This document shows positions 11,901 to 23,900 of a stretch of DNA of 64,000 nt, in pieces. The stretch is from NCBI RefSeq assembly GCF_001640805.2, contig NC_066845.1, forward strand, positions 17,238,307 through 17,302,306. The letters are read 5' to 3'. Under the pieces are notes generated by a model that made no database searches, was not told the origin of the DNA, and worked only from the letters and a program-made list of their open reading frames with translations. The first letter of the stretch is position 1; every line of letters begins with the position of its first letter. The stretch comes from Lates calcarifer. Taxonomy: Eukaryota; Chordata; Actinopteri; Centropomidae. Position numbers and translations under genes: made by a program.

Positions 11901-14900
11901 GGACTTTTCAAAAGATTCACAGTCATGAGTTAATAGGAAAGTAACTATGGTACTGTAAGATTTGTGTAAACTGACGACTGTGTATTCAGTGCTTCCTAAT
12001 AGAATACACTTCATTTTGGATTAAAAACATAGCCTCTTAAAGAGTTTGGTGGGTTTGAAGATCAGTACCATTCAGGGAAGCCAGCCACATTGAAGACCTG
12101 GGCAGGCAGTAATCATGGTCAAACTCGGGTGAGGCTGTTGGAGATATGGGGAGCTGGTTTTAAAATATAATCAAGCAAAACTACACCTCCAAACTTATTA
12201 AAAAAATATTTGCAATTGCCTTCAAAAATCACTTACTTTTACAAAGGAGTAGAGAATCAATGTCACTCCCTTGAAACTGTAGAACCTGATTCAGACACAC
12301 ATTCCTTTCTGTGAGACCACACAAAATGTGCAGTGCAAGTGTTTTGATATCATTTTTGATGGTCTTACATAATTCAGTTTTTCTCACAATCAACATTTCC
12401 CTCTGAGGCCTGAAAGTTAAGACCATACCCTGTGATATGATCAGTGAATAAAACATAAAGCTGCTTCTTCAGCAGTGTGGAAGAGATGTGTTTATATCCC
12501 TGAAAAAAAAAATCAGCTTGGATGCTGTTCTTTTTCCCAATAACTGATTTCCTACTTCACTGTCAACAGAGCAGCAACATAAAGAAATTCCACTGTAAAA
12601 ATCCAGAAAGAATACTAAGTCGTCGATGATGAACAGGGATGATTTGATAAATGTGTGTCTGAATCCGGCCCTAAAGTCTTACCACCTTGATGCGCTTAAA
12701 GCAGGACTCAAGCCAGAGAGATTGGACACCTACAAGCAAACATGTGTATGGTGGGGTATTTTCTGACTTCAGCATCAGAGTTTTTTTTGCCAATAATAGG
12801 CCAGCCACATTCTTCCCAGCCTTGACATTTTCTCACTAACTGGCCATAATTGGAAATTATATCCAATTAGTGGAAAATAGCAAACACATGATTTGGGCGA
12901 GATTTCAAAATATCTCCAGGGAGTTTGACTTTTTGTCAAATTAAGCCCACACCAAACTCAAAGAAAATGCGACCACATGATACACCAGACAATTTAGTGG
13001 ATTGTGGTAAAGGACTGACTTTGTCTAGTCGTGAAGACATTCACCCCATTAGAACTACATGCATATAAATGGCAAAGCAGGTGGTAAAAGCAAGCAGGCA
13101 AAGAGGTAGCAGGCAGGTAGGTAGGTAGGAAGGAATCTGGAAAGGGTGACAAAACTGGCAACATGGGCAATATGGCTGCGTTATTTGCACATTCAAGCTA
13201 AACATGACACATGGGGTGGGTGAACAGATGTCACTGTTTTTGTCATATGGAAAGAATGGCCACAACTAATCCAAACAGCATTATGACTTCTGTTTCACAA
13301 TACCCCGAACAGAGTTGCAGTTAATGAAAATGCTTAAATTTAAATCCAGACTCCTTTATCTCTGCTTATACTCAGTGTATTACAATGTGAAAGTAACTAT
13401 GCGGCAACCGTTTTTGGTTAATTCTAACATCTTGGTGACCCAATAAAACACAATTAAAACGATCCCAGGCATTCTTAAAAGTGTCTTCTCTGAAATCCAA
13501 ACAAAGACAATTATGACTGCAAGACTGCAAGTACAAGGGCTTACATAAAAGTAAGTTTATATGAATGAATCAAAAAGGTCAGCTATAATGTAATCAGTAT
13601 CACTGAAAGCAGTAATGTACATCCAGCACATTATTAGATGTATCAAGTCTGTTTTTCAAAAAGACTTTTTATATTTTCATATCCAGTGTCAAGAAAATAT
13701 ACAATTTGGGTTGTATAACACTGAAAACATTCCTGTTTATCAGGACTGTCAAGTAGAGTACCCCAACTGTTCTGAACACATCAAACTTGTATTATTATCT
13801 GTACAATAAAATTGACAAACCTAATAAGATCTCCTGAGTCTTTAACTGACACCCTACAGGTAAACCCTGAACTGCTCTCAGTAACTTTTCACCATGTAAA
13901 TGGACTGAATTACTTTAAAACTTTAACATCTCATCCAACTGGAAGAATTCCAACTTTTAATTTTAAATCTTTTCAGAGATTTCTAGGATTGTTTCTGATG
14001 CTGCTTGCGTGAGGCTGGCTTGTTGGTTTGTTCTGTGTCTTATCTCTGTTCTCTTTTATAATGCTGTACTCAGGGATCTCTTGCAAGAGATCTTGATCTA
14101 AATAAATTACCTGCTGTTATAATAATAATACTAATAAGGAAGATGCCTGCTGATAAAGGTGTAACCAGTATAACCAAGACTACCCATTAGCACCTGGGAT
14201 CTCTGGCAATGCAAACCACTCTGTTTGACCAACTGAGCTGAACACAGTGAGGTAACAATAGGATCATTCAGAATTTGCAGCTTTTTTTGGTGTGGTACTA
14301 AGCAACAGCAGCTGATTAAGGCTAAAAAACACACAAGCCCACAATACCGCACAGATATCCCCATGAGGTTACAAGCTTAAGGAAGTTACAACAAAGCAAC
14401 AACTGTAACATATTAGGGGAGGCAAGATGATTGGTAAGGAAAGAAAACAAGACCAGCAACAAAGCAGCGACTAGAAATGGATGTTATTCCAGCACACATA
14501 TGCACAAACATACACACAGGCCATAATGTACTCTGCAAAACTCAATCTTCAAATCTGTTTGTTTCAACACTGCTGTTTGTCAGACATAGTAAGTCAAATA
14601 ATCAGTAGCCATATTGCCCATTTCACCACATCCCAATCACCCAGTGCATGGGGATCATTGTAACTGAAACCAAAGCCATTAAGCATGGTGATTAGCAATC
14701 TGAGCACTCCCCAGTGGGCTTCCTGTCCCAGTGCAGAAAGGTCAAAGAGCCCAACCCCAGAGACAGTGTCTAGGACTGGGACTGTACCATCAGCCTGCTG
14801 CTCCTCATGCCGCTGCTGCTGCCACTGCTGCCGTCGAAGTGTTTTGCGTTTGGCGTAATCGTGGTCAAACGGCGTGGCCACGTAAGGAGGGGATGTCAGA

Positions 14901-17900
14901 CCTGGGGTAGCAGCTGATGGAAGGGAGGAGCTGAGGACGTTCCCTATGCAAACTGACGAGCAGTTAAAGTCTTCATCCATCATGGAGGGGGGTTTCTCCC
15001 TGCAATGAATCAAGAACAATGTTTTGAATTAATGTTCAGCCGTAAAATCAATTGCTTGCCAGGTTATATTTATGAAGCTTACTTTTCATGGGACCTTGGC
15101 ATGCTTGGCATACTCTTCTCCTCCCCCCTTGCAAATGGCCCTGTAGCTGCCTCAACCAGCAAATTGAACAAGAGCTCATGTTCCAGATCAGGCTCTGCAC
15201 CCTCTAGCAGTTTTAGGATGGTGGCACTCAAACGAAAATGCAACTAGAAGATGGAAGTTAGAAAAAGAGGTTTAATGGTTCACAGGTACGTGGACAATGT
15301 CTTTAAGTAGGAATGCTTTCAGACAGTTATCTTACATAACAGTGCATCAATGTGACTGGACTAGACAAACAACTAGATAGTATCTGCGCTGCCAGCCACA
15401 GGTAGTTTACCTCCAGGGCCTCCATGGCCAGGTCAGGAGGATTATGGTAATGGATTTTCCGGGGGTACCTGGCAGCTTCTTCATGCAGATAGTGCGCTGC
15501 CTATAAATACAAAGAGGCGGGAGTAGACAACTCAACACAATCATGTGGCAATATAAATGAAATCCTAAACTATTAAAATGGAGAAGAGAGCATGATAAGG
15601 TGTAGAAGACAGCTATGTACATTGTCATCAGGGTTCACTGCATTCATACTGCCCCCTCATCCTCTGCTGACTTACATGACACAGGTTCATCTGCCTCCAC
15701 TGATCTAATCAGAACAACAGAGCTATGACTAACTCCATACATTGTTCTTGCTGGGAAAAAACAACTTGTGAGGGTGGAAGTGCAGTGATCTTTGTGTCTG
15801 TAGGCGGATTACGAAACAACTCCAGGGAGAGCAAGAAAAATGTCTGCAATCAACTTAAGGATTATTCCAATTATTTTCAACTAAAGTTTCCCTGGTTTTC
15901 TTCATGACAAAGATATTCAGATTTTCCTTTTTGCTGGTCATTAACTGCCATGACTTTTTGTCCATCATATTAAAGTTTATTTGGGAAAACTTTCAGATCA
16001 TTAAAACCTATGTTGTGCAGAAAGCATATGAAATTGCATTATGTGAACACTGTATTTCCATATTTGCCCTGGGAGAAAGCAGTACTTCTACAACAAATGT
16101 AACTATCAATTATCAGGATGGTGGAAATAAAATTAAAGCCCAGGTTGAAATAACTTGAGACCTCCTTTAATACTGGTTCCAATCAAAATTATTTAGGTTT
16201 TTGATCTGTTATTAAAAACTGACACGTTTTCCCTCCTGCCAGACACACCTCAACCACCAAAGTTCATTATTAAATATAAATAACTGACTGAATTCATTCC
16301 TTGGATAAATGTGTATCCTGAAGTCTCCACAGCTATTTACCTTTTTGTAAAGCTGCAGATATTCCACTGGAGACTGTTTGCGTTTCTCTGCTATTTTCCC
16401 CAGCATGTAGTGAATGAGCCACTCTTCCTCATCACTGTCACCCTCACAACGGGAAGCACCCTGGAAACACTGAAACGCTGTCTCCAACATGGAGTCTCTC
16501 CTTTCTTCCATCTGAAACAACACACACACAGTGGAGCCATCATGAGCAATTTAGCTTGAGGCGACAAATCAATTTCCCCTACGACAAATTCACATGCGTA
16601 ACAAGCAAAAGTGACAGGATGTGCCATCTGTTTAGATCACATATGGGAAATCTGACATAAAAGTGAAGTTAACAGAAACTGACAGGGAATACAGACAGGC
16701 AACAAGATATCTCTGCTAATGTTAACATGTGCCTCACCTGTTTAACCACCTCTGGGGGGAGCTCATTGCGCCACTGCTTGAGCTGCCGCGAAGCAAACGA
16801 ATGCAGGGCATATGATATGGTGCCATACTCGATCCACAGAGACAGATTGGAGCTGTCGATCTCCAGGGCCCTCTTAAAGCAGTTAAGCACCGCCTGGGAG
16901 TGTTTCCATATGGGAACGTCACTTTTCAGCTCATTGGAGTTGAGCTTGTCCTGGATACGGCTGGCCCGAGCTAGAGCCATACCTGCCCAGGAGTCGAACC
17001 TGAGGAGAGATACATGCTTCTAGTAAATTCATTGAACTTATTATTGGGAAATACAAGAAAATGAGCCCTAAACATGCACATCTATCTGCTAATATTAATG
17101 TAATGTGCACAAGCATTGACACTGAAGTAGAGAAATTAGCTACCTGTTGGGACACACACAGATGTCATGCATATAGAATTTGATAGCTTTGGACTGTTCC
17201 TTGTTCTTGAAGTGGTAATCAGCCAGCAGGTAGTAGATCTCATTAATGATTAGAGGTGCAGGAGCACTACCCTCAGGAAGACATGGTGCCTTAAAGAAAG
17301 AAAAATTCAAAATTTCTTAAATAATTATGATTCTCAGTTCAAACTTGCAAATGAAAGTAAGTGACGATAAGGCAAAGCAAGACTTTAAGAACACCATGGA
17401 AATGAGGATACTGTTTAGCATGTCTGACTCACTGGTGCTCCTCACATACAGTGCAGGACCACTGACTGACCTTTTCTGTCATGCCCTCAATATAGGCTGC
17501 CACTTCTTCCATGGTGAGGATGGGAGTGTCACTTGAGGGGGCAATGCCAACAAACCTCCTCAGCAGATTAGCCAACTCTGCAGATACTGTGCTTGTCTTA
17601 TAGCTGTCAAACTCAGGCAAAGACTTTGGTTTGAAATACTGGAACATGAAGAGAGCATCACTCCACAGCAGCTCAACCTGCAAAACACAGATTAATTCCA
17701 CAGCAAACATGAGTGTCATAGTGCATTGTGTTAGAATGTAACACATAACGCCAGAGCAAATTAGTGGTAACAAGGGCTCCTAAGGACTCTTCTCTTGCAC
17801 TGTGGTATTGCATAATTAGTCAGAGTGCCAGTCATCTAAATGCATTGACACACAACAGTGGGAATGACACCCACCTGGTGGCTGGACACATGCATTACAA

Positions 17901-20900
17901 AAATATCAGAGACCACAGCCTGTAGCCACAAAGTTTCCTGGTGTTATGATTCACTCTAGTGGTTAAATACTTGCGCTATTAACAGGATTAGGACACTATC
18001 TATGGTTTTTATTTTATTTTATTTTATTTATTTATATCAAATCCAGCTATTCACAAACAATCCTTGCTGTCCAGATAGGTCCTAAAGTGTACAAATGCTA
18101 GATTTACAAAAAACAACTTTTAATTTTTTTGGTAGGTTTCTTAGAATAAGAGAAATGGCTCCAAAAGGTGGAGACAGAGGGGTGCTCCAAATACTAAATC
18201 AAGAGAGAGAGTTAAGTACTGTAGAGCAGAATTTTGTGGGAATGTTGTTAGTACTTTATATAAATGTGTTCACATTTCTCACTCAGCAAATTAATGCCAT
18301 TATGCCATTAACGCTATTTCACGGCCTCAATTTATTTAAATGACACCAGACTTGTGTACCTCACAAGCCGACAAAACAACATTAATGGATAAAGCAGACA
18401 TCCTCTGTGTTGTGAAGGTCAATGAGGGCACATGTTTGCGTCATCGACAGTCTGCTCCCGTTCAAACCACTCTATTTATATAGGTTTTCCACTACATGTG
18501 AGAAATCATACTAATTATTTGAAAGACTTGAGCCATTTTCACCACCTCTTCACTGTTTCACCGCCTCTTCACCACCATTTAGCTATCATATAAATACCAG
18601 CTCTGTCACATTTGGAGTTTTTGTTTTGTATTTCCAATTATATAAAATATTGCTTAAAAATAGGTCATGCAAGTTTAGGTGAGATTGACCTTTGTATGAA
18701 TTAACAAAATTGATTAACTTCTGATCAGCAGAGTCACTTCAAGTTTATACAACAAATTATAATAAACTAAATTAACAGCATGATAAGAAAGAGTTTTAGA
18801 GACACACTGAATGTTTGACCTGTGGAGATGAGTGCTCCTCAAGGTAGCGGGCCTTGCTCTTTTTACTGGGGTAGGCATATAGGCAGAAGAAGCATTGTTC
18901 CAATGCCATCTCCAGCTCCTCTTTGTAGGGATGAGAGTCATTGCTGGAGGAGGCTGTGAACTCTTTTTCCAAAACTTGAACCTACAGCAAAACATAAGAA
19001 TGAAGCTCTGTCAAACTGTTGAAATGGTCATTACAAATTTATTTTGTCAACAATTTCCTTTCAAATAAGAAGGCTTTTATGTAAGATGTACATTCACATA
19101 TCACCTTGTCAGTGTCTACAAACATACTTACAAAGAACTTGAGGAGTGCACCATCTGAGCTGCAGCACAAGGAGCGACGGCCAAGATACTCATGGGCTGT
19201 GTTCAGAAGCATCAGGGAGGAGGGCAGCATGGGAGTGTCTGAGTCATCTGAAAATGAGACTTGTGAGGGTCGCTCACTGTAACAACTACCATGGCATAAA
19301 CACCAAGGGAAAAACTGAAGGCATGAAAACAAGAAGTCAACAAACCTTCATCATCCCCTACAGACATATGCTGTCGAAGCATACAGTCAAAAGCAGCCTC
19401 TTCGTGTTTGATAACACGATACAGTATAATCCAAGGCAGAACCGAGAAGAAATAAGGCTCCTTGGGATCGTCGGAAATGGTCATGCTGAGATCAATCAGC
19501 TGAAACACAACAGCAGCCACACAATTAATTAAAATTCCACAAAGGATTATCAGTTTCTCATTACAGTATCACTGTTTCTTTGGGATGGCCGGTGTTGCCT
19601 TTAGCTGTCTCCTAACCTGAATTAGGTTGTTTGCAAGTCGAGCCATACTAGAGAAGTGGGGGACATTGCTTAGAAGCTCTGGGTCTTTGGTGAAGCAGAC
19701 CTCAATGCCATCCAACAACATTCCAATGGTGCTGACCCACTCCTCCTTACTAGGGGGAGAGCTTGAAGCAGAGTTGAGCTGCTGCAGGGCTTCATTCAGA
19801 GCCAGCTCACTGCACTCCAAACACTGCTGGAAGTCCTGCAGTTTCAACAGCGAGTTCTAGGCCAGAGAATGAGAAGTGTTGACGATCAAACATTTCAAAA
19901 GATATAGAGCTTCAATCAATATTGTTGTAGCGTATCTAACCTGTAGTAGCATTAGCTGAGCAGGCCGCTCTGGTGCTGAGCTCACAAACTCCAGAGGTTT
20001 ACTCCTGCTGCCATAATTAAGAGTGGGCTGTAGCAGACGCACAACAGACTCAAAGTCTGCAGACTCAAAGAGTCGCTGGATCTCCTCCAGAGACTGACAA
20101 CGCTCCAGAGACTTCAGCCTCTTGTCGATCTGTCAGTGGGAATAGAGAAAACCCAAAATGAAACCCACAGTCAAAACCCTATGCAATGCTAGAAAAAAAA
20201 GGTAGAGTAAAAAAAGTAATCAAGAAAACAACTGTGTTGTACTATTTTGTCTTGGTGTATCACACATTCTTGAATGATGTAGTATGTTCTGGAAACTTTC
20301 TCTTTCCAGAAGTCATGAATATATTAATATAAAATGAATTATTCTAATATATTGGAAAAGAGGGTTACACTGACCTCCTCCACAGAGATTGCTGCATCTA
20401 CATGTAGGTTAGGCAGGTTGATGGTGTAGTGTTTGCCTTCGGGCGACTTTGGTTTGCTCTGCAACAGGCCTATACAGACATCATAGCTTTCCAGAGCCAA
20501 CTCCATCTCTCCCTGACAAAGGATAAAAAAAAACTGATTTACAAGCCACATCTGACTGAGCGGAGTGGTACAGACTCAGTCAACCAAAAAGAAACAAAAA
20601 AAAGGAAAGAGACTACCTGTAGGGCCAAGAATCGTGCCTTGAGCCAGTAGACGCGTACCATGACATCCAGCCAATCTTCCTCAAACAGGTCTCTTTGGGA
20701 TGAACCTAAGGCCAGGAGTAATAAATCACCCTGGAAGTGCTGCCCAGGGAACTCTGAGTCAGCTGTGTCACTGCCTGGACCAGTGCTGCTTCTCCTTGGA
20801 AACGCTAGACAAGGAAAAAATTATTATAACAAGCAAAGTGTAAACATGCGGTTCCCCACATGCGATCATCCAAGATTTAACAAATCCTGTACATCATCAA

Positions 20901-23900
20901 GTTTAGAAGTGTAATTACAGGGCTCCCTTTGAGCCAAACAGTTCATTTTTTAAATACAAAGAGGCAATGATGACATTTAACATATTTGGATCATGTTAAA
21001 ATGTTGTCACTAGTACTTGGGACATGGTATATGACACATGAACAAACATTGCATGGTGGGTTCCATAATGTTGCTTCAAAATACTACGGCACAGTTCCAT
21101 AATGCATCACTCAACCAAGTTTATTCAAAGGACTGGTGTGGGTTAGCTCATTAGTACTTACCAGTCTTCCCTTTTTTGTGTAACCATTGCTCCAACTGCA
21201 ACTCCATACATGCCAAGCTCATTGCCAACATTTCCTGTACATGTAGCAGATATAAACACTGATCAGAGGTCACATACAACAAAGATTTGACATCTGATAT
21301 CATACTAAAATGAACCTATTAAAATTATGATGGTTAAAGTTTTTTTCTTTATCAATAATTATAATAATTACAATATGTTTATACAGCATTTTTAAAATGT
21401 TATAAAGTGTTTAATATTGACTGCACAGTGTTAAAACACAGTGATACCCACAGGAATAAGGTGAGAGAAAAGAAAATCAATAAGGAAAATTCAAAAACAT
21501 GCTGAAAAATAAAAGACAACATAACATAAAAGCCAACCTACAAAAATAAGTTTTTAAAAGTCTGTTTAAAACCTGTGAGCCTCAGATCCTCTGGCAAGTT
21601 ACACTATAATTTTGGGGTCCTGACTCAAAATGCCCAGTCCCCCTTTCACTCATTAGTACATACTGCAGTCAGATATTAGCTATATTAGCATCTACAGAGT
21701 TTCTGGATTACAGGAAATCAATCTAAAACATCTGATCAACAAATCAAGAAATTAACTAGTTTTCTTGTCATTTACCCTGATGTGTTGGTTGCTGCAGTCC
21801 CGAAGCAAAGGGTTGGGAAGACCGCTGCTGTGCTTCCTCCAGGTCTGATACACTTCCAGTACCACTGCAGTCAGCCCCCGAGGCCATTCCTTCATGAACT
21901 TGTGACCCACTGCTTTCAGATAGCGCATCATCAGGTCCAGGATACCACCATTGGTCATATTATTGAGCAGGAAGTTGTGGACATCCTGTTGCTCTACAGA
22001 ACAGAATACACACTTTGTTGATATGACAGAAAAAGCAACATAGTGTATTGTAAATACACATCCACAACACACTACACACCAGATTCCATGTATTCAATGG
22101 CGTCAACAGGTAAGCAACTCCCATGCAGAGGCTGTATGTCCTCCTTCCCATCACACTGCGTCTCAAGATTACTCAGACTCTCATCATCATTATCAGGATC
22201 AAACTTCTTTAACCTAAGACAAAAAAGAAAAATAGCATCAAATCTATAGCAAACTAGAAATTTATGGATTATATCTTAGGTCTAATGTAAGCTACCTGGA
22301 AGGTAGATATTTAAAAAGCAGCTCCTGAAAATCAATCTTCTCTTCCTTCTTGCATTTTGTGTTCCGAACACGTGCTGAGCGTCGCTTGGCTGTCTCCCCG
22401 CTATCTTCTATAACGCGTTTCCTTTTTGGCGCTTTCTTCACTTTATCTGTCAGCGCAACATCCATCGTTGTGGCTGTGAACGTACAGTATGAAAAAAAAA
22501 CATTCAAACAACACACATCAGATCTAGCAAATAATTGGTTATACAGTTTCATTTAATACTGCTAAAAAAAGCAAATAATTACTTATCATACAGTATGTAT
22601 GCAGTAAAAATCTTCTTATAAACAACTAACCAATAGGGAGAGCAGAGGTGGTGATCTCCACAGTGGTCTGACTAGGGGTAATCTGAGGCTGTGTGCCAGG
22701 CTGGGGCAGCACTATTGGTTCAGAGAGAGCCACTGGGGGCAGGGATGAGCTGGGGCTGCTACTCAGCACAGTGGTCTGGCCCATACTGACAGGGCTACTG
22801 GGTTGGGGAAGGTTCTGTAGGAAGTTTGAGTCAGAGTACTCTGACAAGTCAATCCTGCGGCCAAGACTCGGACGTGGTGGCTCACATGTGGTCTGATGTC
22901 TGTACATTGCAAGAAAGCTTTCACCCACATGTTTCCATCTGAGATTTCAAAAAAAAGACAACAATTCATTAATTAGCTGTTAATTAGCTGCCAAAAACCT
23001 ATGGGCAAAACCAGATATTACAACCCGTAGCTGAAAAGGTTAAACAAAGTTTGCAAAATTGAGCTCAGGAAAAAATTATTTCAGTGTCTGTGGCGCTTAA
23101 CCAATTTCAGCACAGTATATGCTGTTTCTGCATTTTCTAGCATCGCAACAAAGCTTTACATGAGTTTTAATTGATCTATCCACGGAATCTTGACAATGAA
23201 AGTAAGCCAGCTAGTCATGGAAAAACTAAACAATTCACAGAGACCTAACAGCAAAGCACTCACGAGAGGCAGCGGATGGGCTGAATCAGGACAAGGTCGG
23301 GTTTTGGTTCACAGTGAGAGAGCGCCTGTCTGCGTCTCCTTATTTCCAGGGCCTCTTCCACAATGGATTTGCGCTCCTCTTCCTCCACTTCCACATAATG
23401 AATAGACATATCGCTGCAAATAATCAGCACATCAGCACAGATGTCCATCAGTGATGTGAAAGTATGGAGCTACAGCTAGAACACACTCTGAACAGGTGGA
23501 GAAATAAAAAGTGAGCTGGTTTCACCATTTCATGAACATCTGCATTGTGTCCCTCTTCAAACATGGCTGCTCCTCAAAGATTCTCTCCTTCAGCACCAGA
23601 CCTTTAGTGTAACAATGATCCTTCTCTAGGGCTTTGGCGATGAAGTACAAACAGCCTGGAAAAATGTATGCAGATGACAGTTATTTCTCTTTCTGTAATT
23701 GAGCTCAAGAAATGACAGTGGATACAGAGCAAAGAGCTTATGATGTATTACATACAAGTGTAGTCACTGAGTGTGTAAAGAATAGTTATGAGGTTGTCCA
23801 GGCATGGCCAGTGATCTGCGTTACAGTGCAATCCCTCCTCAAAAGCATGTCGAGCCAGAGGAATGCGCACCAGTCGCACAGCCACCTGACCAATTTTATA

